A DNA stretch of 36,389 bases from Paracoccaceae bacterium (GTDB taxonomy: Bacteria; Pseudomonadota; Alphaproteobacteria; Rhodobacterales; Rhodobacteraceae): NCBI GenBank assembly GCA_026707935.1, contig JAPOVX010000137.1, forward strand, positions 1 through 36,389. The letters run 5' to 3'. Below the pieces are notes generated by a model. That model was not told where the DNA came from and ran no database searches. It saw only the letters and a program-made list of their open reading frames with translations. Of this stretch, positions 1-8,875 are shown in pieces. Positions within the stretch are counted from its first letter, which is position 1. Each line of letters starts with the position of its first letter. Made by a program: the position numbers and the translations under genes.

Positions 1-114
1 CCTTGCTGCCTCGGATGCCGAGGCGCGGCGCTTCGAGTTCGTCAAGGAACTGCTCGCTGCTCCTGCGCTCGGGACGTCTTGAAACCGGCCGGCCGGCCGC
101 CGAGATCGCCTGGC

Positions 115-275
115 CCGCAGGTCCTGGCCGGGCCGGTCGAGCGCGTCACCTTCCACAGTCCGGAGAACGGCTTCCGCGTGCTGAGGATCCGGGCGCGGCA
201 ATTGCGAACTGGTCACCGTGGTCGGACACGCCGCGGCGGTGTCGCCGGGAGAATGGATCACTGCCTCGGCTTTGC
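115..275 (+). pseudogene. RecD2/TraA-like helicase N-terminal fragment (frameshifted)
   Basis: A decayed fragment of the N-terminal OB-like region of a RecD2-type SF1B DNA helicase. One frame reads VERVTFHSPENGFRVLRIR (about 133-189), the typical start of this family. Near 197 the similarity moves to another frame and continues as ELVTVVGHAAAVSPGEWITA (206-265), so a frameshift has broken the gene. The helicase motifs that should follow are absent, so only about 50 residues of a family near 700 residues remain. Just upstream, bases 2-82 hold an open frame ending in a stop that could be the tail of another gene entering from the left. I cannot identify it. The RecD2 assignment rests on remembered family sequence and is fairly secure for so short a piece. 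Confidence 0.62.
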
Positions 276-2406
276 AGGGCGCCAAACAGAGATCTTGTAC
301 CAACACCATATTCATCCGCGTGCCGGCCGGGATTCGAAACATTGGCGATGAATTCAAATCCCGCTCGAGCATGTGCTTGGTCACGGTATGCGCGGCATCA
401 CGGGCGTCATGGCTGAGCGCTCGGGACGCCGATTAAGGGCTGCGATGGTCAACCGTGCGGTCTATGGCAGCATTGTGACCCGTTCGGATTCCGCGAAATC
501 CTGTCCGGTCGTCGTAAAGGTTCTGGCAGATCCTTCTGTCGAGGTTCCTGCGGGCACCCAGCCGCGCGTCATTCCTCCAGGAACGCTTGGATCGGGGGTC
601 GGCCACGCTCAAATCTGGTTGAATGTTTTGGTGTCGGATGACGGTCGTTCTCCGGTCCACCGGATCTTGTTCGATAAGGATGGAGCGATCGTTGGGCGGG
701 TTGGCCCATATCACCGCGCGTAATTTGGCGCATGAATTGGCCTCTCATTTACGCATCTGGAAGGGTTTCCGTCCATATCGCCGCGATTTGGTCGATTGTT
801 AGTCCGACAAACCGCGGGATTTTTCTCGATCGGCACGATTTCGCCCACACTGACAGTGCGTTTTTCGTGCAACGAGATTCTCAACCACGCTGCCTCGTTT
901 GCCGCGCCAGCAACAGGAGTGCTCGCCGACCTCCCTAAGATTTTGTCCGAAGGAATCTCTCCACATCATCAACGTCCTCTTGCGCCTAAGTCCGATCGGG
1001 ATCGAAAATTTCTTGAAACCACGGGCAAATTTGGCAAGGTGTGCGGCTGGCGCGACCATCCTCTGGACGTGTTTTGCTGCCTCGGAACTCTTGTCATCTT
1101 CGGCGTTTTACAAGATTATGATGAAGAAGGAGAACCTCGACTCGCCAACGCAAATTTGGGTCACAGGACAGGCTTTGCGGCACAATCCCCACGAACGAAA
1201 TCGCGCCTTCGGGTACAATGTCCGAATTCCCAATCGGATAAAGGAGCAACGGTACCTCGGCACCCAATTTTCTCGGATCCGTACGTGCCCGAGTTGGGAA
1301 ATGGCTCTTCTTGAGTCCCGAGCTGCAAGGTTCGCATGCTGCGGCATAGTTCAGCAAATGGTAGGAAAGTAAGTTACCCGTTGTTTGCGGCAGGAAGAGC
1401 ACCTGGCGATATGCCTTCAGCGGTCAAGTCCGGGGGCAGGGCCAATCTTTGAGGGTCTTTTTCGGCCGGCAATGTTCGAGATCGAGTTCGTGTTGGCTGA
1501 AGTCGCCTTCGAACTTCCGCTCGCAAAGTCAACACTTCGACACTTGAACGTCTATGAAGACCGCTATGATCTCGCCCAAAATCGAACCGCTTTCCTCATT
1601 CGTTTTCTTACGAAGAACATTGGACCAAGCCTTGGTTCTGGCCGTCCATCCAGGCTTGTGTTTTTCGACCATGGTATCGAGTTGGGTGTCTGCAATGTCG
1701 TGCCAGATTACGACTTCACACCAGACATCTCGGCCATCCGATTTCGGACCGCCTCGGAATCACCTTGCCGCGTACCTTTGAGCAGCCCTCGAATCCGGCG
1801 TGTCTGAGGCCCGAAGCGTGCCGATTTAAGGCCGAAGAACTCTGCAAGAAGGATTTGATCGGCATCGAGTCTCGACACGCCTACCTTCTCAACCCATGCC
1901 AAATCAAATGTCGCAAGGAGGTTGGCGAAGAGCGCATCGCCAAGTAAAACCAACTTCCCCCATTCGCCACCTCTCGTGTCCGCTACATTTAGAATTCACT
2001 TGCGGGGCCGCGTTCTGAGATGCCCGGCTGCAAAGGTCACGAGGCTGTTGAAGATGAAGTCATAGGCTTTGGCAGTATGCCGTCCCGCACCGCGTTCGTG
2101 CGGCAAATTTTCCGTACGGAATTTTGAAAGCGGTCTTGCAAGATCAGCCGTCGCTTGGTCGCCCCGGGTGCAGGGACTCCGCGGAGGCCGATTTCCGCTC
2201 AACCGGTAAGGGCGTTGGTTCCGGGAAACGTGCAATCTGACGCAAGTTTCACCTGTGCGTTTGCATCTGCCCTTCTCCAGGCGCGACGATCGATCAACAG
2301 GAGTCAAGGAACTGGACTCGGGGCCTCCGGGAAAAAGCGGTCCGAACCCGGTTTCGGCCCAGCCGAATTATTGTCCGGTGTTCCGGGTGACTTGAGTTTC
2401 CGTAAC
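276..2406. other. Long stretch without a recognisable gene
   Basis: About 2.1 kb in which no frame on either strand gives a recognisable protein. Several open frames of 80-170 codons exist (for example 796-1314 plus, 1385-1807 plus and 1708-1953 minus), but none has a clear ribosome binding site, a domain motif or support from neighbours, and they overlap in conflicting frames. The stretch is best read as degraded former coding sequence. It lies between the RecD2 remnant and the 3' end of the LysR gene. Confidence 0.5.
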
Positions 2407-3342
2407 CTACCCTGGTCGATCCGATGGTCGTTCCCGGTTTCCGCGTGATTCGTCGAGCAACCAGTCGCGCAGTTGACGTGCTTCCGGTCGCAAGCGGCTG
2501 GAAGCGGAATGCACGAGGTAGAACGCGCGTTCGGATCCGACCGAAACCGTCAACGGGCGAACAAGCGTTCCCTCGCGGATAAGATCTTCTGCGAGGCGTT
2601 GGCCGCATAACGCAACACCTTCGCCCCGAACGGCGGCGTGGATCAGCAGCAGGTAGTTATCGAAGGACAGGCTTCGACCCTTGAGCGGCGACTGGAATTC
2701 GAACGACTTCAGCCACGATTCCCAGGTCACCCAGTTCCTGTCGAACTGGTCGAGATGGAGGAGCGTGGCGTTCCCGAGGTCGGATACCTCCCGGATCGGG
2801 CCCTCCCTTTCGAGATAAGAGGGTGCGCAGACCGGAAAAACCTCGTTGTCAAACAGGTGATGGGCCGAGGCATCCGGCCACTGACCGTGGCCGTAACGGA
2901 CGGCCAGATCGACGTCACTTGCAGTGATTTCCCGGACTCGTGCAGATGCCACGAGGCGGATATCCGCTTCGGCAAACTGGGCGCGATACTTCGCGATCCG
3001 GGACATGAGCCAGTAGGAGGCGAAGGTCACGCTGGATGAGATCGTGACATCGCGGGACCTTCTGTCGCGACCGATTTCGTCGGTTACGTTGGCGATGTAC
3101 TGCAGCCCCATCGCGACAGCCTTGAAAAAGTGTTCGCCTGACGGCGTCAGTTCGATCGTACGATGCCTGCGCAGGAACAGTGCCGTGCCGAGGTAGTCCT
3201 CCAGCAACCGGATCTGACGGCTGACTGCGGCCTGACCGACACGCAGTTCCTGGGCGGCCCGGGTGAAGCTCATGTGTCTCGCGACGGCCTCGAAGACGAC
3301 AAGACTGTTCGCGGGTGGAAGTCGGTCACGCAGCTTTCGCAT
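2407..3342 (-). CDS. LysR-family transcriptional regulator (GcvA-like)
   Basis: A DNA-binding regulator of 311 residues, the usual LysR length. The N-terminal winged helix-turn-helix spans about residues 10-70 (ANSLVVFEAVARHMSFTRAA, then AVSRQIRLLEDYLGTALF). The C-terminal periplasmic-binding-like effector domain spans about 95-300. Its opening (DVTISSSVTFASYWLMSRI) and the string VDLAVRYGHGQWPD are typical of the GcvA branch. The start is the ATG at 3342; no upstream in-frame start is apparent. It is divergent from the aminotransferase gene with a 122 bp gap, the classic arrangement in which a LysR protein controls the neighbouring gene and itself. The natural inference is that it controls the glyoxylate aminotransferase in response to a metabolite of that pathway. 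The effector cannot be read from the sequence. Confidence 0.92.
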   Translation of the reverse strand: MRKLRDRLPPANSLVVFEAVARHMSFTRAAQELRVGQAAVSRQIRLLEDYLGTALFLRRHRTIELTPSGEHFFKAVAMGLQYIANVTDEIGRDRRSRDVTISSSVTFASYWLMSRIAKYRAQFAEADIRLVASARVREITASDVDLAVRYGHGQWPDASAHHLFDNEVFPVCAPSYLEREGPIREVSDLGNATLLHLDQFDRNWVTWESWLKSFEFQSPLKGRSLSFDNYLLLIHAAVRGEGVALCGQRLAEDLIREGTLVRPLTVSVGSERAFYLVHSASSRLRPEARQLRDWLLDESRGNRERPSDRPG

Positions 3343-3464
3343 CAGTTTTTCTCATGTGTCGGTGATTTTTTTGCGAGTTCACGGGGGATTCTCAACCTTA
3401 TAGATGAAGTGTCGAACACCGAAAACGCCCACGGGCGTTTGCGCAGATACGGAGGACGACGGAC
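3343..3464. promoter_or_regulatory. Divergent LysR/aminotransferase control region
   Basis: The 122 bp between the two divergent start codons must carry both promoters. A TATAGA hexamer about 60 bp upstream of the aminotransferase start is a possible -10 for the plus direction, with no good -35, as is common for LysR-activated promoters. An imperfect dyad around TTCTC...ATGAA in the same place could be a LysR site. The aminotransferase has a strong Shine-Dalgarno sequence, GGAGG, about 9 bases before its ATG. Individual sites are tentative; the existence of a shared control region is well supported by the layout. Confidence 0.45.
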
Positions 3465-4676
3465 ATGCGGCCAGGAAACAACGGACTCTTTATCCCCGGA
3501 CCGACGAATTTGCCCGCGGCGTTGCGAGTCGCCATGGATCTGCCACTTGAAGATCAGAGGGCGCCGGACTTTCCGGACTTCACGCTCAGGCTCTTCGACG
3601 ACCTCAAGCGTGTCTTCAGGCTCGATCGCGGACAGGTGTTCGTCTTCCCGGGATCCGGTACCGGAGGATGGGAGGCAGCTGTCACCAACACTCTGAGCCC
3701 GGGTGACACCGTCCTCGCATCGGACATCGGCTATTTCTCGCATCGTTGGATTGATCTGTGCCGGCGCCACGGCCTCAATGTCGACGTCATCGATGTCGAA
3801 TGGGGCGAAGGCGTGCCAGTCGAGCAGTACGCCGCGCGACTTTCCGCGGACACGAACCATGCAATCAAGGCCGTTCTCGTTTGCCATAACGAGACCGCAA
3901 CAGGAGTCACCAGCGATGTCGCCGCGGTCAGGCGGGCGCTTGACGACGCCGATCACCCCGCGCTCCTGATGGTGGATGCCGTCAGTTCCCTGGCGAGCAT
4001 CGATTTCCGGATGTCGGAATGGGAAGTCGATCTCGCGGTTTCCGGGTCGCAGAAGGGATTCATGCTGCCAACCGGCCTTGCCATCGTGGCGGCAAGTGAG
4101 AAGGCGCTGGCCGCGAGCCGGTCGGCCGCGTGCCCGCGTTGCTTCTTCGACTTCGCCGCCATGCACGCCGCCAACAGGGAAGGGTATTTCCCGTACACGC
4201 CGGCGACAACCTTGTTGCGGGGCCTTCGAGCCTCGATCGACATGCTGTTCGCCGAGGGCCTCGAGGCGGTTTTCGCACGGCATGGCCGGCTGGCCGAAGG
4301 CGTCAGGAAGGCTGTCGATTCCTGGGGGCTGAAGCTGTGCGCCAAGGAACCAAAGTGGTACTCGGACACCGTCAGCGCCATCCGTGTGCCGGAATCCTTC
4401 AACGGGAATGACGTCGTGAATGTCGCCTATGCCCGCTACAACCTGTCGCTCGGAATCGGCCTGGGCCGGGTTGCCGGCCAGGTCTTCAGGATCGGCCATC
4501 TTGGCTGGCTGAACGAACTCATGCTGCTGCAGGCCATTGCCGGGGCCGAAATGGCGATGCGGGATCTCGGTATTTCGGTTGCGGCAGGCTCGGGTGTCGC
4601 CGCGGCCGAGGAGCATTTCCGAATGACGGCCGGACCCGTCTCCCTGCCGACGCCTGAGAATATTCAGAAAAACTGA
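3465..4676 (+). CDS. Glyoxylate aminotransferase, class V (serine/aspartate--glyoxylate type, BhcA-like)
   Basis: A PLP-dependent fold-type I, class V aminotransferase of 403 residues. Family members move an amino group from serine, alanine or aspartate to glyoxylate, giving glycine. Visible marks are the N-terminal FIPGPTN (residues 9-15), the phosphate-binding GSGTGGWE (63-70), the PLP aspartate in MVDAVSS (Asp171), and the Schiff-base lysine in SGSQKGFM (Lys197). A C-terminal part with GRVAGQVFRIGHLGWLNE follows. From memory, the whole sequence tracks closely with BhcA, the L-aspartate:glyoxylate aminotransferase of the beta-hydroxyaspartate cycle, and with serine-glyoxylate aminotransferases. 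The other Bhc enzymes are not in this window, so the amino donor is undecided. It is expressed away from a LysR gene that probably regulates it. The protein is expected to be cytoplasmic. Confidence 0.93.
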   Translation: MRPGNNGLFIPGPTNLPAALRVAMDLPLEDQRAPDFPDFTLRLFDDLKRVFRLDRGQVFVFPGSGTGGWEAAVTNTLSPGDTVLASDIGYFSHRWIDLCRRHGLNVDVIDVEWGEGVPVEQYAARLSADTNHAIKAVLVCHNETATGVTSDVAAVRRALDDADHPALLMVDAVSSLASIDFRMSEWEVDLAVSGSQKGFMLPTGLAIVAASEKALAASRSAACPRCFFDFAAMHAANREGYFPYTPATTLLRGLRASIDMLFAEGLEAVFARHGRLAEGVRKAVDSWGLKLCAKEPKWYSDTVSAIRVPESFNGNDVVNVAYARYNLSLGIGLGRVAGQVFRIGHLGWLNELMLLQAIAGAEMAMRDLGISVAAGSGVAAAEEHFRMTAGPVSLPTPENIQKN

Positions 4677-4724
4677 TTGGTTTCCGGGCGATATTGCTGG
4701 ATTGCTCGATGTTGGTGGAGGGCA

Positions 4725-4758
4725 CCCCTCGATTTCCTTGCAAGAAGTCATCGAGGGG
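4725..4758. repeat. Inverted repeat (9 bp arms) after the aminotransferase gene
   Basis: Perfect 9-base arms CCCCTCGAT (4725-4733) and ATCGAGGGG (4750-4758) enclose a 16-base loop, itself containing the small palindrome CTTGCAAG. It lies 48 bp past the aminotransferase stop codon, so it could end or stabilise that transcript. No T-run follows, so it is not a standard intrinsic terminator. Confidence 0.4.
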
Positions 4759-4889
4759 CATCTCTCGGATTTTCCCGAACCCTTGAGACGGTCTGCTATT
4801 CTTCACGATTTCTTCGCCAGTTCCATCTTTTCTAATCCCCGCATCGGGGCATTTCCGATGCGGATTGGCGCGTCGGAAGCCGGGCGCTG

Positions 4890-5150
4890 TTGCCAGGGTG
4901 GTTTGCCCGCAAGCCACCTGGCAGCACCATCATTGCGCGCAGGCGTACGGTATTTCAGTTTCTGTCTCCGGAACCGTGTCGCTGGGGGACGCCGTCGTCG
5001 GTTCCGGTTGGCGCCGGCGTTGTGGGGTGGAGAGCGTTGTTGTTCCGGCCAGCGGCTTGCCACTGGAAGCGGCCAGTCGCATGTGCGGCGTTCCAGTGAC
5101 GACGCTGTTCCGCTGGCGTCGGAGGTGGCGCAAAATTTTCCCGAATTTGG
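4890..5150 (+). pseudogene. Remnant of an IS1595-like transposase N-terminus
   Basis: No intact frame exists here. One frame reads SGLPLEAASRMCGVPVTTLF (about 5052-5111) followed by RWRRRW. This resembles the helix-turn-helix that follows the zinc ribbon in IS1595-type transposases, where the usual order is zinc ribbon, SGTVF-like string, LPL, then helix-turn-helix. Upstream, in broken frames, a cysteine-containing piece (VVCPQ near 4893) could be what is left of the zinc ribbon. No catalytic domain or terminal repeats were found. The family assignment is tentative. The remnant lies between the convergent ends of the aminotransferase and oxygenase genes. Confidence 0.4.
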
Positions 5151-5188
5151 AATGTTCTCAGTGTGGGTTCAGGCTCAAATCTAGTGAA

Positions 5189-6262
5189 CTATTGGACGTC
5201 AAAGATCACGACCGCTCTTTCTATGGGGGCGCTTCCAGGTGCTGGTTGAGTCGCCCGTCTCGCGTGTACCAGGGCCTTGTCATCTCCACTCCACAGGAGT
5301 GACTGGTTGGGTTGCCAACGGTGAACATATCCCGAATTGTCAACAACATGTGCTTGCTCCAGAAAGGACTTCACCTCGGGGATGTTCTCGAATGATTCGA
5401 TAATTTGAGCGTATTGCGTAAAACGTGAAAAATAACCCTCAAGTCGAACCATGCATGGCTTCCGTACCCCCCCGACATTCTTCCAGGTGTTCAGATACTC
5501 GCATGTGTTGGTCATGAATTCGCTCACCAGAGATACCGGGTCGTGCGTCAAGAGAAGATACTGAAACGCTACGCTCGCCTTTTGCAGTGTGTGCAAGTGC
5601 TCGGGTTGTTCTATGATGAACTGACCAAGGTTCAGCCACTCCTGGTATGCCTCGTCCAGAAGACGATTGGCGTCGTCACCAGAAACTGGCGCTGCGACAC
5701 TTGTGGGCACCTCGTGGGGACGGAATGATGGTTTTGTCAAACTGGCAATGAATCCCGGAAGTATCTCGGCGAGGTGTTCGGTGGCCTTGGATACGTCATG
5801 AAACACGGTCTCCGAAGCGCCACGATAGTCGTGGTCAGTGGTGTGGAGATGGGTAATTCCGTTTTTGATCTCATCGAAGTGCCAAAACCAGAAAGCATGG
5901 TCGATGGCGGGGTCCTGGTTTCTCAACTGGCCTTGTTCCTGGAGAAACATTCCTCGTCGTGCGCGTAGCGACCGGGTCGGAATGACATCCCGGTTCAAAA
6001 CCAAAACCCTGTATTCCTTCAGGAGGCAACGCAGTTCCTCCAGGTGTTCCGCCTGCAGCAACGCTTCGGAAATCTCGTCTGAACCGAGATCCGATTCTAT
6101 GGAGAGACCGAAAGAATCGCACAAAGGTCTCGCGAAGAATCGATCAATGTGTAATCGGATCGTGTTTTTGGCGGCCAAATCACCAGGAAGAGAATGTTCA
6201 CGAACAGGCATCGATCGCGCATGTTCAGAACCAAATGAAGTCGCAGTTTTCGTCAGAGACAA
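5189..6262 (-). CDS. Putative Fe(II)/2-oxoglutarate-dependent oxygenase, divergent TauD/TfdA-like
   Basis: A 357-residue protein that I place, with caution, in the TauD/TfdA superfamily. Supporting marks, in order, are a segment like the TauD N-terminus (LLKEYRVLVLNRDVI, about 80-94), an HFD motif (His128, Asp130) for the first two iron ligands, then ETVFHDVSKATEHL (151-164), matching the TauD pattern of ET-F-D followed by a helix. Near the end, VHARR supplies His333 and Arg349 lies 16 residues later, close to the TauD spacing of third iron ligand and 2-oxoglutarate arginine. Between these is an unusual insert (about 180-270) without the usual family pattern. The annotated start is TTG at 6262, which has no ribosome binding site. 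The ATG at 6211 is a good alternative and fits the promoter better. The gene lies downstream of a GntR regulator on the same strand. The substrate is unknown. Confidence 0.62.
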   Translation of the reverse strand: MSLTKTATSFGSEHARSMPVREHSLPGDLAAKNTIRLHIDRFFARPLCDSFGLSIESDLGSDEISEALLQAEHLEELRCLLKEYRVLVLNRDVIPTRSLRARRGMFLQEQGQLRNQDPAIDHAFWFWHFDEIKNGITHLHTTDHDYRGASETVFHDVSKATEHLAEILPGFIASLTKPSFRPHEVPTSVAAPVSGDDANRLLDEAYQEWLNLGQFIIEQPEHLHTLQKASVAFQYLLLTHDPVSLVSEFMTNTCEYLNTWKNVGGVRKPCMVRLEGYFSRFTQYAQIIESFENIPEVKSFLEQAHVVDNSGYVHRWQPNQSLLWSGDDKALVHARRATQPAPGSAPIERAVVIFDVQ

Positions 6263-6277
6263 GATCGTCTAAGCCAC

Positions 6278-6306
6278 ACTTCAAAAAACGCGCAATGACC
6301 TGTCAA
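6278..6306 (-). promoter_or_regulatory. Possible promoter of the oxygenase gene
   Basis: On the minus strand, a perfect TTGACA -35 (6306-6301) is followed after 17 bases by a weak -10, TGAAGT (6283-6278). A transcript from here would begin about 9 bases before the TTG at 6262, which favours the downstream ATG at 6211 as the true start codon. It would let the oxygenase be transcribed separately from the upstream regulator gene. Confidence 0.35.
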
Positions 6307-6353
6307 CAAATTATTGGGAACTTGAAGCAAAGCATCTTGCACGCTTGACCGCG

Positions 6354-7028
6354 TCATTCGAACGGATTCGATGTTTTCAGCCAGATTTCCTGCGCCTCAG
6401 CGACTGAACGCCGCTTTATGGCATGATAGAGTTTCTCATGCAATTCGATCAGGTTTTCACGAAATCCTTCCCGCTCAACAAATCCTGACATATCCTCAAG
6501 CCAACTTGCGCGAAAATTCCTGTAGACCCTGATCAGGACGTTGTTGTGAGTGGCGCCAACCAGTGCATTGTGGAAGTCAAAATCCGCCTTCAGGAAACCG
6601 GCAAGGTCACGGCTCTGGATGCAATCTTTTCCTTTAAGAACAGCTTCTTCAATTCTGGATAATTCCTCTTCCGTTCTTTTTTCTGCCGCAAGTCCTGCGA
6701 TTGCCATTTCGAGTGCCCGACGAATCTCGAAAACTTCAGCAATCTGTTCCTGGTTGAACAGTTCGGTCAACGAGTTTTGCGGTTCACTGAATCCTTTAAA
6801 AAAAGTTCCGTCACCTGCGCGTACATGCAATATACCGGCATACGTCAGCACCCCGACCGCTTCACGAATGGTTGAGCGGCCAACTTGAAAATGATCCATC
6901 AGCTGCGGCTCCGGGGGCAATCGATCGCCCGGATTGAAATCGCTGGCCAACCAACTACGCAACCTGTTCACGACCTGATCAGCGAGTCTCTCGCGTTTGA
7001 CTGGTAATGGGCCATTCATGGGACTCAT
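6354..7028 (-). CDS. GntR-family transcriptional regulator, FadR/FCD type
   Basis: A 224-residue regulator with an N-terminal GntR winged helix-turn-helix (about residues 12-75) containing the hallmark GDRLPPEPQLMDHFQVGRST and IREAVGVLTYAGILHVR. An all-helical FCD ligand-binding domain spans about 95-220. The FCD metal or ligand site is partly visible: Asp149 and His153 in the DFDFH string, and His197. The usual last histidine near the C-terminus is not evident and the protein ends somewhat early. The start at 7028 has a weak AGGA before it; a second ATG three codons in is an alternative. It lies 91 bp upstream of the oxygenase gene in the same direction and probably regulates it. FCD regulators usually sense small carboxylic acids, so the nearby carboxylate-catabolism genes are also candidate targets. 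Confidence 0.92.
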   Translation of the reverse strand: MSPMNGPLPVKRERLADQVVNRLRSWLASDFNPGDRLPPEPQLMDHFQVGRSTIREAVGVLTYAGILHVRAGDGTFFKGFSEPQNSLTELFNQEQIAEVFEIRRALEMAIAGLAAEKRTEEELSRIEEAVLKGKDCIQSRDLAGFLKADFDFHNALVGATHNNVLIRVYRNFRASWLEDMSGFVEREGFRENLIELHEKLYHAIKRRSVAEAQEIWLKTSNPFE

Positions 7029-8713
7029 GGGAACGTGTCCTGCAGCTTCCGTTCAGTTGCCGGTTTGAACCTTTTTCACGCGTTGACTCTGCGCAGACTC
7101 ATCATTTGCACATTGACCGCCACACTTCGTTCAATTTGGAGTCTGCGAACCGGCAGGCGTTTGCCCTGACCTGTCACTAAAGGATCCCGCGTAGTTCAAC
7201 TTCTTGAGACGACAAAACTGAGATGTTCCATCCAATTCTGAATCTTGGCGAAGCGAAGCGACGGTTCGCTCATTAGCCTGCCGGCGTCTGGCGGTCAATG
7301 ATTGTTCTGGATTTGCGCTTACTCTCGTTGCGCTGGCATTTCGAGACAACAGTAGGCGATTCCCGCAATCTGATCGCCTCGAACGCGGCGATAACCGACG
7401 GAGTCCGTGATTTGGGCCGGCACCAGGTCGGTGGCAATGCCTGTATCGTCCCCAAACGGCAACGGGACATCAAACCCACATTTCCCGGCAACGCAATTGC
7501 GAGGTCGGCCGACATCACCGGAAAACGATCTCGTCATCGACCAATCGGAATGGCGTGCGCCCGGTGCCAGACGTGGTGGCAGGGCTGGAATTTGGGCAAG
7601 CCTTTTGCACCGTGGGGTTGCCTTGCGGGTTGCACGTCGATCTTGCCTCGTTGGATCTGGGGGTGGTCAAACTCGGAGACGCGCCCGGGGAATCTTGCCG
7701 GGAGGAATTGGGCGGCAGGAGACGAGGGTCGATGGCACCTGCGGGGAGGAAGACGGAAAACCGGGCATCCTGTTAAGGCCGCGTATCTGCGGAGCCTCGT
7801 CGATGCGAATCTGGATGGGTTCACCCGGCAATGCTGGAGGATGGCGAGGCGTGCTGCCGCGACATCACGGCTTTGGATTTAACGCGGCCGTGCAGCGGTC
7901 TGCCAGCGACACGGAATCGGTTCGGGGACCCGGTTGTGGACGGCACCGGGGTTCCGGTAGGAAAAGCGTGGTTGACGGCGTCGAGGCAAGCAGGCGGACG
8001 GCAGCGCGAGGATCTGCGAAGCCAAGGTAATGACCATCTGCACGGCAGGGCGTGTTCACCAGGAGACAGGTGAACCAGAGAATGGCCCGGGCAGCAAGAC
8101 CCACAGCGGCCCGCCGGAGGGTTCATTCTCGACCCGTGTCGCTGTGTCGGACACACCTGCGCGCCCTTGCGGGCGCTCTGTCCTGACAAGGCGGAGCGAA
8201 AGAAGCAAATAGAGGAGGCCAAGGCAAGAACTGAAAGGTGGAATGGTCAATGGGTATGTTGCCGCGTTCACGCCACATCGTCACAGGAGTAGCCGCGTCG
8301 AAGTGAATCGACCATTTTGTCGCCAACAAGACTCAGGTGCGGAATGACGGAAATCGCCAACAGGACACGTAAATCGTGTCCGGGTGTCGTCGAGAGCGCG
8401 GGTCGGCAGATTGTCGATCTGGTGATGAAACAAACGGCCCTGGATGTGTGTCGTCGGTGCGTCATATGCACAAATTCCGTTACTGTCTTCAAATGCCGTC
8501 TAACGAACCGGAAACAGGTGGCCTCCGTCCACAGGTAAATGCTTCAGGCCGAGGCCGCCTGAACAAAGAAATCGGGATGCACCCGCACCTATCCCGGCTG
8601 AGTTGTCGGACGGAAAATGCCGGAAACGACCCGGTGGTGCGGGCCCCACCCTGATTATCCGCGATTCCGTAGCGCGAGATTGTTCTGCCTCGGCGGCCTG
8701 GCGGCCAGCCCTA
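7029..8713. other. Long stretch without a recognisable gene
   Basis: About 1.7 kb between the GntR gene and the flavoprotein promoter. Open frames up to about 200 codons exist (for example 7407-8030 plus) but they are rich in arginine and glycine, overlap in conflicting frames, lack ribosome binding sites and match nothing I know. An imperfect hairpin occurs at 8149-8183 (GCGCCC-TTGC-GGGCGC core with GGACA/TGTCC outer arms). The most likely reading is decayed coding or mobile-element sequence. Confidence 0.5.
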
Positions 8714-8742
8714 TTGACAGCATCCAATAGCTGTTCTAATGA
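8714..8742 (+). promoter_or_regulatory. Promoter of the flavoprotein gene
   Basis: A perfect TTGACA -35 (8714-8719) is followed by a -10 that is either TAATGA (8737-8742, 17-base spacer) or TCTAAT (8735-8740, 15-base spacer). Transcription would begin near 8748, leaving a leader of about 130 bases. An operator-like palindrome starts right at the predicted transcription start. Confidence 0.5.
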
Positions 8743-8746
8743 GAAT

Positions 8747-8763
8747 CATCCGATGATCGGATG
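8747..8763. promoter_or_regulatory. Operator-like element upstream of the flavoprotein gene
   Basis: CATCCGATGATCGGATG is a perfect 8-base inverted repeat around a central G. It can also be read as two tandem 8-mers, ATCCGATG and ATCGGATG. It lies immediately downstream of the predicted -10, where a repressor would block transcription. Related sequences occur in the same position at 16105-16130 and 17173-17202, upstream of both halves of the ABC transporter. Confidence 0.55.
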
Positions 8764-8875
8764 TTTGCGCCAACCTGCTTTGTGTCAACACGGCAATAAC
8801 GATTCAACACCCCATGATGAAATTGGGAAGTGTGCTGGCTGCCGACGTGACACCGCAATGTCATAGGAGACGCTA

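Noticed and set aside
3342..4751. 469-codon open frame on the minus strand
   Set aside because: Antisense shadow of the aminotransferase, whose active-site residues are all present on the plus strand.
8149..8183. Hairpin with GCGCCC/GGGCGC core as a terminator
   Set aside because: No T-run and no gene ends nearby. Arms are uneven.
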